From the NCBI GenBank assembly GCA_965368185.1, contig CBDULZ010000004.1, positions 34,629 through 98,628 on the forward strand: a DNA stretch of 64,000 nucleotides, given 5' to 3'. The stretch comes from Kriegella sp965368185. GTDB taxonomy: Bacteria > Bacteroidota > Bacteroidia > Flavobacteriales > Flavobacteriaceae. The notes under the pieces are model-generated. The model did not search any database and was not told where the DNA came from. It saw nothing but the letters and a program-made list of their open reading frames with translations. Position numbers and translations under genes: made by a program. Shown in pieces: positions 51,086 through 60,834 of the stretch. Within the stretch, counting starts at the first letter, position 1, and the number at the start of each line of letters is the position of its first letter.

Positions 51086-52312
51086 CTATAGCAGCATGTT
51101 TTTGGCCCGTTCCACTCCGGCTACCAGGGCGTCTACTTCCTCTTTCGTGTTATAAAAACTAAAGCTGGCCCGAACGGTCCCCGGAATTTTGTAGAAATCC
51201 ATTATTGGCTGTGCACAATGATGCCCTGTACGAACGGCTATGCCCAATTTATCTAATATCGTACCAATATCATAGGGATGGATTTCCCCGATATTAAATG
51301 AAATTACAGAAGTCTTATGTTTGGCGGTTCCATAAATTCGCAGTCCCTCAATATTTAAAAGTCGTTCGGTAGCATATTCCAAAAGTTCGTGTTCATAGGC
51401 CGCAATCGCATCGAAGCCAATGGCATTCATATAATCAAGGGCTGCTCCAAAAGCAATGCCTCCACAGATATTAGGCGTACCTGCTTCAAATTTATGAGGC
51501 AAATCGGCATAGGTAGTTTTCTCAAAAGTAACCTCGGAAATCATTTCACCACCACCTTGATAGGGCGGTAATTTATTCAACCACTCTTCCTTACCATACA
51601 GTGCACCAACACCCGTTGGGCCGCACATTTTATGGGCGGAAACGGTATAGAAATCAACATCTAAAGCTCGCATATCGGCTTTGACGTGCGGAGCGGCCTG
51701 AGCTCCATCAACCAAAACAGCCGCATTTACCCCGTGTGCTTTTTTAATGATTTCTTCAATAGGATTGATCGTACCCAAAGCATTTGAAATATGATTACAA
51801 AAAACCAGTTTCGTTCGTTCAGAAAGCAATTTTTCATATGCATCGATCCGCAACTCCCCTTCCTCATTCATGGGAATCACCCTTAGAATCGCCCCTGTTC
51901 GCTCACAAAGCATTTGCCAAGGGACAATATTTGAATGGTGTTCCATGGCCGAAACTAGAATTTCATCTCCTTTCTTTAGGAAGGATGAAAACCCGTTTGC
52001 CACAATATTTATTCCGTGGGTAGTGCCGGAAGTAAATATGATTTCGCATGTTTTGGCAGCATTGAAATGCTTCTGGATTTTCTGACGTGCCTGCTCATAC
52101 TTATCTGTGGCTTCCTGCGAAAGTGCATGTACACCTCTATGTATGTTTGCATTGTAATTATGGTAATAGGATACAATTGCATCAATGACCTGCTGAGGCG
52201 TTTGTGAGGTCGCCGCATTATCTAAATAGACCAAAGGTTTACCGTTAACCTTGCGGTTTAAGATGGGAAAATCTTTACGAATAGTTTGAATATCATGTAT
52301 TGTTTCAATCAT
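51086..52312 (-). CDS. sufS: Cysteine desulfurase SufS
   Basis: A 408-residue group II cysteine desulfurase that takes sulfur from cysteine for Fe-S assembly. It shows YLDNAATSQTPQ, EHHSNIVPWQ, the PLP-binding Lys in YTVSAHKMCGPTGVGALYG and the active-site Cys in VRTGHHCAQPIM. It lies between sufD and sufE on the same strand. Length and motifs are normal. Confidence 0.95.
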   Translation of the reverse strand: MIETIHDIQTIRKDFPILNRKVNGKPLVYLDNAATSQTPQQVIDAIVSYYHNYNANIHRGVHALSQEATDKYEQARQKIQKHFNAAKTCEIIFTSGTTHGINIVANGFSSFLKKGDEILVSAMEHHSNIVPWQMLCERTGAILRVIPMNEEGELRIDAYEKLLSERTKLVFCNHISNALGTINPIEEIIKKAHGVNAAVLVDGAQAAPHVKADMRALDVDFYTVSAHKMCGPTGVGALYGKEEWLNKLPPYQGGGEMISEVTFEKTTYADLPHKFEAGTPNICGGIAFGAALDYMNAIGFDAIAAYEHELLEYATERLLNIEGLRIYGTAKHKTSVISFNIGEIHPYDIGTILDKLGIAVRTGHHCAQPIMDFYKIPGTVRASFSFYNTKEEVDALVAGVERAKNMLL

Positions 52313-52386
52313 ATCGGAGGTAAAACTAATGTTTGCAGTAATTTACGACCCTTGAATAACCGTAGAACCTAAATATCTTTTAGATC

Positions 52387-53703
52387 CTACAGATCAAACC
52401 CGAGGTTAACTCCCAGTTTTTTAGCAATCAACTTATTGATTCGTGCCTTTAATTCGGGAATGCGAACACTGGCCAGTACATTATTGGCAAAGGCATACAT
52501 CAACAAGGCTCTGGCCTCTTTTTTGGGAATACCCCTAGATTGCAAGTAGAATAGGGCATCCTCGTCAAGTTGCCCAATAGTACACCCATGGGAACATTTT
52601 ACGTCGTCGGCAAAAATTTCCAATTGCGGCTTCGTATTGATGGTCGCTTTGTCACTTACCAAAATGTTATTGTTCTGTTGAAAGGCATTGGTCTTTTGGG
52701 CTATTTTATCGACAATAATCTTCCCATTGAAAACGCCTGTCGAATTTTCACCGTAAATACCCTTATAATCTTGGTGGCTCTCACAATTGGGCTCAATATG
52801 GTGTACGAGGGTATGGTGATCCACATGTTGCTTCTCACCGATAATGGTAACCCCCTTCAGGGTAGAATCGACATACTCTCCATTTTGAAAAAAGTTAAGA
52901 TTATTGCGCGTTAATTTTCCGCCAAATGAAAAAGTATGCACGTTTACAACACTTTTATCTTTTTGATTGATATACGTGTTGTCTATCAAAGATGCGGTAC
53001 TGGCATCATTCTGGACCTTATAATAATCGACAATAGCACTTTTGGCCGCAAATATCTCGGTTACCGAATTCGTCAGCACTTCATTGCCGGTAATACTTTG
53101 GTGCCGTTCAATGACCTGTAGCTCGGCATTCTCTTCGACAACAATCAAATTACGGGGCTGTAACATCAGCGAAGCCTCGTTACCCGTGGCAAAATGCAAT
53201 ATTTCCACCGGTTTTTTGGGCATTTTATTCTTGGGGATGTAAATATAGGCCCCTTCGCGACTGAAAGCCGTATTCAGCGAAGTAAGCGATTCACCTTTGG
53301 AAGCAACCTTGTTGAAGTACACATCAATCACCTGTTTGTACATTGGCTTGGTAAGCGCCGCACTCATCAAACAAATATCAACGCCATCATGTGTTGTTTC
53401 CGAGAGATAAGAGCTATAGATACCATCGATAAAAACGATTTTATAAGAATCAATTTCGTGTAAAAAAAATTTCTTTACATCGTTATATTCCAGTGCATTC
53501 TCTTCTTTGGGAAATATGCTAAAGTCCACCTTTTGCAAACTATTCAATGAAGTATACTTCCAGGCTTCTTCTTTTTTTGAAGGAAAACCTTTTGCCTCGA
53601 AGGTCTTCATTGCCTCTGACCGTATATCGTGTACGGGATTGTGCACATCGACCTTGTCTTCAAAGGCTAAAAATGATGAAACCAATTTATCTTTTAAATC
53701 CAT
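52387..53703 (-). CDS. sufD: SufD scaffold subunit
   Basis: A 438-residue SufD, which forms the SufBC2D scaffold. It has the beta-helix repeats of the family (VDHHTLVHHIEPNCESHQDYKGIYGENSTGVFNGKIIVDKIAQKTNAFQQNNNILVSDKATINTKPQLEIFADDVKCSHGCTIGQLDEDALFYLQSRGI). The conserved KCSHGCTIG and ALFYLQSRGI are clear. It follows sufC after a short spacer with repeated sequence (53711-53755). Confidence 0.95.
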   Translation of the reverse strand: MDLKDKLVSSFLAFEDKVDVHNPVHDIRSEAMKTFEAKGFPSKKEEAWKYTSLNSLQKVDFSIFPKEENALEYNDVKKFFLHEIDSYKIVFIDGIYSSYLSETTHDGVDICLMSAALTKPMYKQVIDVYFNKVASKGESLTSLNTAFSREGAYIYIPKNKMPKKPVEILHFATGNEASLMLQPRNLIVVEENAELQVIERHQSITGNEVLTNSVTEIFAAKSAIVDYYKVQNDASTASLIDNTYINQKDKSVVNVHTFSFGGKLTRNNLNFFQNGEYVDSTLKGVTIIGEKQHVDHHTLVHHIEPNCESHQDYKGIYGENSTGVFNGKIIVDKIAQKTNAFQQNNNILVSDKATINTKPQLEIFADDVKCSHGCTIGQLDEDALFYLQSRGIPKKEARALLMYAFANNVLASVRIPELKARINKLIAKKLGVNLGFDL

Positions 53704-53710
53704 ATTTTCT

Positions 53711-53755
53711 CAGTAAGTAGTAAGCAGTTCACAGTAAGCAGTGCTGTTTGCTGCC
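53711..53755. repeat. Short AGTAAG-type repeats between sufC and sufD
   Basis: The 72-bp spacer carries CAGTAAG at 53711 and 53732, TAAGCAGT at 53721 and a related TAAGCAGT ending near 53742. Similar low-complexity stretches occur in many flavobacterial spacers. It is probably slippage-derived and does not separate the operon. Confidence 0.35.
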
Positions 53756-53775
53756 CTCTGAATAACGCTTACTCA

Positions 53776-54534
53776 TTAAACCACAGTTTCTTGTTTAAGC
53801 CAATCGTATCCTTTCTCCTCTAACTCAAGAGCGAGTTCTTTACCGCCCGATTTAACAATTTTACCATCGTGTATTACGTGAACAAAATCGGGAATGATAT
53901 ATTCCAACAATCTTTGGTAATGCGTAATTACGATGACCGCATTGTCTTTGCTCTTCAGTTTATTGACCCCATTCGCAACGATACGCAGCGCATCAATATC
54001 TAAACCGGAGTCGGTCTCGTCGAGAATAGCCAATTTCGGCTCTAACATCGCCATTTGAAAAATTTCATTACGTTTTTTCTCTCCTCCAGAAAACCCTTCG
54101 TTCAAGGATCTGGACAAAAATTTACGGTCAATTTCTAGCAATTCGGATTTCTCACGGATGAGCTTTAACATCTTATTTGCCGGCATGTCTTCGAGCCCTC
54201 GCGCCTTTCGCGATTCATTGATTGCCGTTTTCATAAAGTTGGTGACCGACACTCCGGGAATTTCTACAGGATATTGGAACGACATAAAAATTCCTTTATG
54301 TGCCCGCTCCTCTGGTGCAGTATCTTCCAAATCTTCACCATCCAAACTTACCGAGCCTTTGGTCACTTCGAACTCTTCTTTGCCTGCAATGACAGCAGCG
54401 AGTGTACTTTTACCCGATCCATTGGGGCCCATGATCGCATGTACTTCCCCGGCCTTGACCTCTAGGTTGATTCCCTTTAAAATCTCTTTATCGTCTACAC
54501 TTGCATGTAGGTCATTGATTTTCAACATATTCAA
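53776..54534 (-). CDS. sufC: SufC ATPase
   Basis: A 252-residue ABC-type ATPase. Walker A is GPNGSGKST, the Q-loop region lies around FMSFQYPVEIPGVSV, the signature is FSGGEKKRNE, and Walker B is KLAILDETDSGLDID. It powers the SufBC2D scaffold. The start is ATG 54534, with a second ATG two codons later; either is possible. The gene follows sufB by 21 bp. Confidence 0.95.
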   Translation of the reverse strand: MNMLKINDLHASVDDKEILKGINLEVKAGEVHAIMGPNGSGKSTLAAVIAGKEEFEVTKGSVSLDGEDLEDTAPEERAHKGIFMSFQYPVEIPGVSVTNFMKTAINESRKARGLEDMPANKMLKLIREKSELLEIDRKFLSRSLNEGFSGGEKKRNEIFQMAMLEPKLAILDETDSGLDIDALRIVANGVNKLKSKDNAVIVITHYQRLLEYIIPDFVHVIHDGKIVKSGGKELALELEEKGYDWLKQETVV

Positions 54535-54555
54535 TCTACTTTATGGTGTTTTTTA

Positions 54556-55998
54556 CTATCCTACTGAGCCCTCAAGGCTAATTTCCAATAATTTTTGTGC
54601 CTCAACCGCAAACTCCATCGGAAGTTTGTTTAGCACCTCTTTACTAAAACCATTCACTATCAAAGCTATCGCCTTCTCCGTATCGATTCCCCTTTGATTG
54701 CAATAAAAAATTTGGTCTTCGCCAATTTTACTGGTCGTTGCCTCATGTTCAATTTGGGCCGTTTTGTTCTTTGCCTCGATATAAGGAAACGTATGGGCCC
54801 CGCATTCGTTCCCCATCAGTAGGGAATCACATTGTGAAAAGTTTCGGGCATTTTCCGCTCTTGAGCCAATTTGAACCAATCCACGATAACTATTTTGGGA
54901 TTTTCCTGCGGATATACCTTTTGAAATAATAGTACTCTTTGTGTTCTTACCCAAATGAATCATTTTGGTACCCGTATCCGCCTGTTGAAAATTATTGGTG
55001 ACGGCGATAGAGTAGAACTCTCCTACTGAATTATTTCCCTTTAGAATACAGGAAGGATATTTCCATGTAACAGCAGAACCTGTTTCTACCTGAGTCCAAG
55101 ATATTTTAGAATTATTCTCACATAAACCTCTTTTGGTCACAAAGTTGTACACCCCACCTTTTCCCTCTTTATTTCCAGGATACCAGTTTTGTACCGTTGA
55201 GTATTTTATTTCGGCGTCGTCTAAGGCAATCAGCTCAACAACCGCGGCATGCAACTGATTTTCATCTCTTGAAGGTGCTGTACAGCCCTCCAAATAACTT
55301 ACGTAACTACTTTCATCGGCAATTACCAATGTGCGTTCAAACTGACCTGTACCGCCTTCATTAATTCTGAAGTAAGTCGACAATTCCATTGGGCATCTTA
55401 CCCCTTTTGGAATATAACAAAAAGACCCATCTGTAAATACAGCCGAATTTAAGGCTGCATAGAAGTTATCTGTTTTAGGAACGACCGTACCCATGTATTT
55501 TTTGACCAATTCTGGGTGTTCTTGGATAGCCTCGGAAATGGGCATAAAAATAATTCCCTTTTCTCCTAAAGTCTTTTTGAACGTGGTTGCCACCGAAACG
55601 GAATCAACTACGATATCAACGGCAACATTTTGTAATTTCTTTTGCTCGTCAACAGAAATTCCCAACTTCTTATACATTGCCAACAACTCGGGATCTACAT
55701 CATCCAACGATTTGTTGGGATCTTTTTTAGGTGCCGAATAGTAACTGATTGCTTGAAAATCTGGTTTTTGATAGTTGACATTTGCCCAATCCGGTTCTTC
55801 CATTTTTTCCCAAATACGAAAAGCCTCTAGACGCCAGTCGGTCATCCATTGTGGTTCATTTTTCTTTTTTGAGATAGCCCGAACAATGTCTTCATTCAAT
55901 CCCTTTGGAAACGTATCAGACTCAATAGCCGTGTAGAATCCGTATTCGTATTCTTTGGTTTCGAGCTCTTTTTTTAATTCTTCTTCTGTATATGCCAT
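54556..55998 (-). CDS. sufB: SufB scaffold subunit
   Basis: About 480 residues from ATG 55998 (MAYTEEELKKEL); an in-frame ATG three codons earlier exists, but this one fits the family. SufB is the scaffold on which the cluster forms. Family landmarks are GVRCPMELSTYFRINEGGTGQFERTLVIADESSYVSYLEGCTAP, the cysteine and histidine pattern, WKYPSCILKGNNSVGEFYSIAVTNNFQQADTGTKMIHLGKNTKSTIISKGIS and EHEATTSKIGEDQIFYCNQRGI. It is the second gene of the operon after sufA. Confidence 0.95.
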   Translation of the reverse strand: MAYTEEELKKELETKEYEYGFYTAIESDTFPKGLNEDIVRAISKKKNEPQWMTDWRLEAFRIWEKMEEPDWANVNYQKPDFQAISYYSAPKKDPNKSLDDVDPELLAMYKKLGISVDEQKKLQNVAVDIVVDSVSVATTFKKTLGEKGIIFMPISEAIQEHPELVKKYMGTVVPKTDNFYAALNSAVFTDGSFCYIPKGVRCPMELSTYFRINEGGTGQFERTLVIADESSYVSYLEGCTAPSRDENQLHAAVVELIALDDAEIKYSTVQNWYPGNKEGKGGVYNFVTKRGLCENNSKISWTQVETGSAVTWKYPSCILKGNNSVGEFYSIAVTNNFQQADTGTKMIHLGKNTKSTIISKGISAGKSQNSYRGLVQIGSRAENARNFSQCDSLLMGNECGAHTFPYIEAKNKTAQIEHEATTSKIGEDQIFYCNQRGIDTEKAIALIVNGFSKEVLNKLPMEFAVEAQKLLEISLEGSVG

Positions 55999-56063
55999 AC
56001 TTTTCAAATTACAAATTTGAAGATTTTCAGGTTATAAAACTTTCCTTCCTTCAAATTCAATTT

Positions 56064-56393
56064 CTATAGGGAGAAACTCTCCCCGCATCCGCAGGTACGT
56101 TGCGCATTGGGATTATTGAATACAAACCCCTTTCCATTAAGTCCGCCAGAATACTCCAACGTTGTCCCGACCAGATATAAAAAACTTTTTTTATCAACAA
56201 TGATGCGAACCGCATTGTCTTCGAAGACTTTGTCTGATTCGTCAACTTTATCGTCAAATTTCAATTCATAGGACAGACCACTGCAACCGCCGCTTTTTAC
56301 CCCGACACGCACGTAGTCTTTCTCGGCATCAAAACCTTCTTCCGTCATAAGGCTGACCACCCTTTTCTTAGCTGTTTCCGAAACCTGTATCAT
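56064..56393 (-). CDS. sufA: A-type Fe-S carrier (SufA/IscA-like)
   Basis: A 109-residue A-type carrier. The three conserved cysteines are in KSGGCSGLSYELKF and the terminal CGCGESFSL. It is the first gene of the suf operon, 65 bp before sufB. The upstream promoter (56420-56427) and the half-site at 56406-56415 suggest iron- or Fe-S-responsive control, which is inference. Confidence 0.93.
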   Translation of the reverse strand: MIQVSETAKKRVVSLMTEEGFDAEKDYVRVGVKSGGCSGLSYELKFDDKVDESDKVFEDNAVRIIVDKKSFLYLVGTTLEYSGGLNGKGFVFNNPNAQRTCGCGESFSL

Positions 56394-56405
56394 TATTTTT
56401 TTTCG

Positions 56406-56427
56406 TTCTAAATAGTTTACAAATATA
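56406..56427 (-). promoter_or_regulatory. sufA promoter box with adjoining shared half-site
   Basis: Read leftwards, TATATTTG (56427-56420) matches TAnnTTTG exactly. Five bases further is CTATTTAGAA (56415-56406), the same half-site that forms the palindrome at 23264-23286. The half-site overlaps the likely transcription start, where a repressor would act. Confidence 0.45.
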
Positions 56428-56780
56428 TGGCATTAGTAGGGTTTTACCATAACTCCTAACATTATTATAACGAATCTGATAATAGACGTTTTCTATAATA
56501 CTTCATGAACTGAAGATGAAATAACCCATAAAATAGGAATTCGACGGAAGAGACGGCCTGGTACTGCTTCAGCAACCTCTTGACAAAGAAAAAATAGCCA
56601 TTGCCATATGCATTGATTCACCATCGACTAGCGAATTGATGTTGGAACTTTTTGCAACAAAACTAAAAAGACACATTCCGTGGCCTTGTTATCAATTATC
56701 AAGAGGCATTTATTCCCAAGTTTATTGGTTCTATTCAAATTAAAAAGTCAGTTGCTCTACTTTATTCAACATTCAGCCGA
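56428..56780. other. Spacer with possible gene remnant
   Basis: About 350 bp between sufA and the choice-of-anchor-B gene. A plus-strand frame of about 55 codons near 56560-56745 (containing KEKIAIAICIDSP and LKRHIPWPCYQLSRGIY) has no ATG at its start and resembles a decayed gene fragment. I cannot name the parent family. Nothing else was seen. Confidence 0.3.
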
Positions 56781-57983
56781 TTATTCACTTTCTTTAATAA
56801 TAAAAAGCCCTGAATTTATATCGCTTAAAACAATTTTTTCGCTTGAAAAATAAGGGTACACGCTCCAAACTCCCTCAAATTGCGTACTATTGCTTTTGGG
56901 GTACGAGTCGAAAAAACCTTCTTCTACAATGGTTTTGCTATCAATTCTTGAAATATCCAAAACCCGCACTCCAGCGGTATAGTTAGCCAAATAAAATTTA
57001 TTGCCTTTAGCATAACCATTGTGATCTATCGCCTCAGTCTTGCCAAAGTAAGTTGTATGGAGAACGGGGTTTTCCAAATCAACTAAATCAAAAACCAAGG
57101 TTCTTGAATTAAACCCGAAATCTGTTTCATCCTGTTCATCGCCCACAATAAAATAACGGTGGTCTTCGGTAAACCATCCCTGATGGGTATAGGCCGAGTT
57201 TTCGTACATGATTACACTAATCGTTTGAGGGGCGCTTTTGTCGGTAACATCAACTATTGATACCTGATCCTCGTTCGCTCCTATAAAAATTTCCTTTCCC
57301 GTATAATCGGCATCTGGACCATGATAATTAACTACCTGTGCATCATGGGTGTATCCTCCCTCGGCATACCCTCCAGCGGCTTGGGGGGTTTCAGGATTTT
57401 GTGCACTAATAAAATGAGCGCCGCCACCGAATGTTTCACTTCCCACAACATAAGCAAACCCAGTCTGTTCGTTGATAGCAATATTATGCGCATCACCAAA
57501 ATTCGTATACAGAGCATCTGCTTCAAAAGTTTGTGGTGAATCACCAACACTTCGCAATCGGGTCAGATCAAAAACCTGCATTCCATGATCTTTTGCCTCT
57601 GAAACGATAAAAGCATGGTCGTTATAAACTTTGATGTCCCGCCATGGGCTTGAAACGGTTGCCGTACCCAACTTCCCTAAATAAATTAGATTATTATCAT
57701 CGGTAATATCCACAAACGCCGTTCCATTGTCCAAGCCCAATAGTACATATTCCTTGCCCGTTGTGGTATCGGTCCAGCCCCAAATATCGTTAGCTGTTGT
57801 AGCCTCAAAGGCACTTAAGGGTATGCGGGCCAACAAATCGTAGCCACTGCAGGGGTAAATTCCTGCCATACCATTTTCACAAGGCCAAAATTCACTATTC
57901 CCTACATCGGGATTTTGAGTGCTTTCTTTAGAACACCCTAAAAAAACAACAATTAAAACAACTAGAAACAGCTTTGGCTTCAT
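56781..57983 (-). CDS. Choice-of-anchor B family lipoprotein
   Basis: A 400-residue lipoprotein (lipobox VFLGC, Cys at about residue 17). It has LVIVD-like propeller repeats: LLARIPLSAFEATTANDIWGWTD, GTAFVDITDDNNLIYLGKL, HAFIVSEAKDHGMQVFDLTRLR, SIVDVTDKSAPQTISV and GVRVLDISRID. It matches the choice-of-anchor B group of surface proteins; here the anchor is the lipid rather than a C-terminal sorting domain. Function unknown. It is divergent from the oxidoreductase gene at 58147. Confidence 0.85.
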   Translation of the reverse strand: MKPKLFLVVLIVVFLGCSKESTQNPDVGNSEFWPCENGMAGIYPCSGYDLLARIPLSAFEATTANDIWGWTDTTTGKEYVLLGLDNGTAFVDITDDNNLIYLGKLGTATVSSPWRDIKVYNDHAFIVSEAKDHGMQVFDLTRLRSVGDSPQTFEADALYTNFGDAHNIAINEQTGFAYVVGSETFGGGAHFISAQNPETPQAAGGYAEGGYTHDAQVVNYHGPDADYTGKEIFIGANEDQVSIVDVTDKSAPQTISVIMYENSAYTHQGWFTEDHRYFIVGDEQDETDFGFNSRTLVFDLVDLENPVLHTTYFGKTEAIDHNGYAKGNKFYLANYTAGVRVLDISRIDSKTIVEEGFFDSYPKSNSTQFEGVWSVYPYFSSEKIVLSDINSGLFIIKESE

Positions 57984-58146
57984 GGCATTTTTTTCTTCCC
58001 AACTTAAAGATACGGCAAATAATGCTTAATGTCATCAGCCTTATCCCTACACTTTCCAAAATGAATTAACCATAATTGTGGTTAGTTTTAAATAATTGAA
58101 TTAACTTAAACCCCTCAAAAAAATTTCAAAAAAACTAGAAACAGTT

Positions 58147-59604
58147 ATGTCTAAAAAAAAGACCCCGTTAAGCAACAAATCCCGACGGGATTTTGTTAAA
58201 AGCTCCGGACTCGCCGCAGCAGGATTTATGATCGTACCAAGGCACGTGCTGGGAGGTCCCGGTTTTATACCCCCCAGTGACAAATTAAATATCGCCGGTA
58301 TCGGTGCCGGTGGAAAAGGCCAAAGCGATATAGCTTCGTTCGCAGAAAGTCCGAACGTAAACATCGTAGGCCTATGTGATGTAGACGACAGACAAGCCGT
58401 AAAATCTAGGGAGGCATTTCCTAAAGCCAACTACTATCACGACTTTAGAAAGATGCTTGAAAAGGAAAAAGACAATATTGATGCCGTTTCAGTATCGACA
58501 CCTGATCATAACCATGCGGTTGCCGCCTATCAGGCTATGGCAATGGGCAAACACGTTTATGTTCAAAAACCACTTACCCACGATATTTGGGAAGCTCGAA
58601 TGTTGACCGAGGCCGCAAAAAAATTCAAGGTGGTTACCCAAATGGGCAACCAAGGAGGTTCAGGGGATGGTGTTCGTAAGATGAAAGAGATTTACGATAC
58701 CGGAATTATCGGTGATGTACACACCGTTAAATGCTGGACCAATAGGGCTATCTGGCCCCAAGCATTACAAACCCCAACAAAAAAAGATAAAATACCAAAA
58801 GGTTTAAACTGGGATTTATGGTTGGGTACTGCCGAAAAACGTGATTATAACAACGCTTATCTTCCATTTGATTGGAGAGGTTGGTCAGATTTTGGCACAG
58901 GTGCGCTCGGCGATATGGCGTGTCACATTATGGACCCCGTATACAGAATACTTCCAATTTTGTATCCTAGCCAAGTAGAATGTAGTGTTTCCGATTCTTT
59001 TAAAGGAAAATTCGAAACCGCGGATTACCCCAAAAGTTTCCCTAACTCAAGTAAAATTCATTTGAGCTATCCACGAACCGATGGCAAGGGAACCGTTAAG
59101 GTCACTTGGATGGATGGTGGATTACTACCCGAGCGACCCGACGAAATGGGCGACGATGAAGCCCTTGGAAACTGGGATGGGGGCGTGCTTTTTATAGGTA
59201 CTAAAGGAAAATTGTTGGCCGATTGTTATGGTGCCAACCCAAGATTGTTGCCTTTGACCCTAAACGAGCAATTTGAAGTAGAGGAAACTATTGCCCGAGT
59301 TCCTGAAGGCCACTACCTGCAGTGGGTAAATGCCTGTATGGCGGGCTATGGCAATGCCGAGACTAGTTCGTCGTTCGATTACGCCGGTCCGTTTACCGAA
59401 AGTATTCTTATCGGTAACTTGGCATTGAAGGCTTATTTTGAAGTCGATCCAAATGCCGAAAACAAAGGTTTCTGGTCTGGTGGTTCGCAATACACTGGAA
59501 GAAAACGATTGCAGTGGGATGCCGCGAACATGAAAATCACCAATTTCGAACCGGCCAATAAATATGTGAGACGCACCTATACTGACGGTTATTCCTTAGG
59601 ATAG
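58147..59604 (+). CDS. Tat-exported Gfo/Idh/MocA-family oxidoreductase
   Basis: A 485-residue protein with a twin-arginine signal (NKSRRDFVKSSGLAAAGFMIV). The Rossmann domain follows: LNIAGIGAGGKGQSDIASF, then NIVGLCDVDD, AVSVSTPDHNHAVAAYQAMAMGKHVYVQKPLTHDIWEARML (conserved Lys in QKP). The C-terminal half is the substrate domain (LGDMACHIMDPVYRIL, His). Such exported members carry tightly bound NAD(P) and act on sugars or sugar derivatives; the substrate is unknown. A strong terminator follows at 59636-59675. Confidence 0.9.
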   Translation: MSKKKTPLSNKSRRDFVKSSGLAAAGFMIVPRHVLGGPGFIPPSDKLNIAGIGAGGKGQSDIASFAESPNVNIVGLCDVDDRQAVKSREAFPKANYYHDFRKMLEKEKDNIDAVSVSTPDHNHAVAAYQAMAMGKHVYVQKPLTHDIWEARMLTEAAKKFKVVTQMGNQGGSGDGVRKMKEIYDTGIIGDVHTVKCWTNRAIWPQALQTPTKKDKIPKGLNWDLWLGTAEKRDYNNAYLPFDWRGWSDFGTGALGDMACHIMDPVYRILPILYPSQVECSVSDSFKGKFETADYPKSFPNSSKIHLSYPRTDGKGTVKVTWMDGGLLPERPDEMGDDEALGNWDGGVLFIGTKGKLLADCYGANPRLLPLTLNEQFEVEETIARVPEGHYLQWVNACMAGYGNAETSSSFDYAGPFTESILIGNLALKAYFEVDPNAENKGFWSGGSQYTGRKRLQWDAANMKITNFEPANKYVRRTYTDGYSLG

Positions 59605-59635
59605 ATTCCAACGTATTATAGAAATAGTTTTTTTA

Positions 59636-59675
59636 TACAGCTGATGTTCTCTCAGAACACCAGCTGTATTTTTTT
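59636..59675 (+). terminator. Intrinsic terminator
   Basis: TACAGCTG (59636-59643) pairs with CAGCTGTA (59661-59668), with further internal pairing (GTTCT/AGAAC), and is followed by seven T. It ends the oxidoreductase transcript. Confidence 0.75.
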
Positions 59676-59760
59676 ATCCACTTTTGTTTCGTCATTCTCT
59701 ACCGAGCTAAAAGCCCGCCACAAAACCGAAGTTTTCGTAATTACTCCGTATTTTTGCCAA

Positions 59761-60810
59761 ATGCTAGAAGACAAGAATAAAGAAAAAACGGCTTTGGAGT
59801 CATTGGGTGAATTCGGACTCATAGACCATTTGACCAAAGATTTCCAAATCAATCATGAATCGACCATAATGGGAATCGGAGACGATGCCGCCGTGTTGGA
59901 TTTCAAAGACAAAAAAACAATCGTCAGCACCGACCTACTAGTCGAAGGCATACATTTCGACCTCAGCTATATGCCCCTAAAACACTTGGGCTACAAGGCG
60001 GTTATGGTAAACCTCAGCGATATCTATGCAATGAATGCAAAGGCAACACAAATCACGGTTTCCATTGCCGTTTCAAATCGTTTTCCGTTGGAAGCCCTTG
60101 AAGAACTTTACGAGGGAATTGCCTTGGCTGCCAAAGCACATAAAATCGATGTAATTGGAGGAGACACAACATCTTCACGTACCGGAATGCTTATTAGCAT
60201 AACGGCTATTGGCGAAGCCTTATCGGAAGAAATCGTCTATCGAAGCGGAGCAAAACCCAACGACCTTTTGGTGGTTTCCGGTGATTTAGGAGGCGCTTAT
60301 ATGGGCTTTCAAGTATTGGAGCGCGAAAAGGAAGTATTCAAGGTGAACCCGAACAGCCAACCCGACCTTGAACCCTATTCCTATATCGTGGAACGGCAAT
60401 TAAAACCCGAAGCACGGCAAGATATTGTGGCCCTATTAAAAAGTTTGAACGTTCACCCGACTTCGATGATTGACATAAGTGACGGATTATCTTCCGAAAT
60501 ATTGCATTTGTGTAAGAACAGCAACGTGGGCTGTAATCTGTACGAGGATAAAATTCCGTTAGACCCAACGGTAATTTCAAGCTGTGAAGAGTTTAAGTTA
60601 GACAGCACATTGGTTGCCCTAAGTGGAGGGGAAGATTACGAATTGTTGTTCACTATAGACCAAAAAGAATTCCCGAAAATAAAGGGCAATCCTAACTTGA
60701 CTGTTGTGGGGCATACGACAGACATGAATGAAGGTGCTTTCTTAATTTCCAGGAATAATTCTAAAATTCCATTGACCGCTCAGGGTTGGAATTCCTTTGC
60801 CAAAGCATAG
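59761..60810 (+). CDS. thiL: Thiamine-phosphate kinase
   Basis: About 349 residues from ATG 59761 (MLEDKNKEK). The frame is open back to 59644, but that stretch covers the terminator, so the later ATG is right. ThiL makes thiamine diphosphate from thiamine monophosphate and ATP. Motifs are GIGDDAAVLD, VSTDLLVEGIHFDL, GYKAVMVNLSDIYAMNAKA, IDVIGGDTTSS and SLDISDGLSSE-like IDISDGLSSEILHLC, then SGGEDYELLFT. It stands alone, with no thi genes beside it. Confidence 0.93.
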   Translation: MLEDKNKEKTALESLGEFGLIDHLTKDFQINHESTIMGIGDDAAVLDFKDKKTIVSTDLLVEGIHFDLSYMPLKHLGYKAVMVNLSDIYAMNAKATQITVSIAVSNRFPLEALEELYEGIALAAKAHKIDVIGGDTTSSRTGMLISITAIGEALSEEIVYRSGAKPNDLLVVSGDLGGAYMGFQVLEREKEVFKVNPNSQPDLEPYSYIVERQLKPEARQDIVALLKSLNVHPTSMIDISDGLSSEILHLCKNSNVGCNLYEDKIPLDPTVISSCEEFKLDSTLVALSGGEDYELLFTIDQKEFPKIKGNPNLTVVGHTTDMNEGAFLISRNNSKIPLTAQGWNSFAKA

Positions 60811-60813
60811 GCG

Positions 60814-60834
60814 ACACTGAATAAAGTTCAGTGT
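60814..60834. terminator. Hairpin between convergent genes
   Basis: ACACTGAA (60814-60821) and TTCAGTGT (60827-60834) form a perfect 8-bp stem with a 5-nt loop. There is no T-run, so it is a weak terminator candidate. Confidence 0.35.

Noticed and set aside
54158..54697. 179-codon plus-strand frame opposite sufC and sufB
   Set aside because: Antisense shadow of two strongly supported genes.
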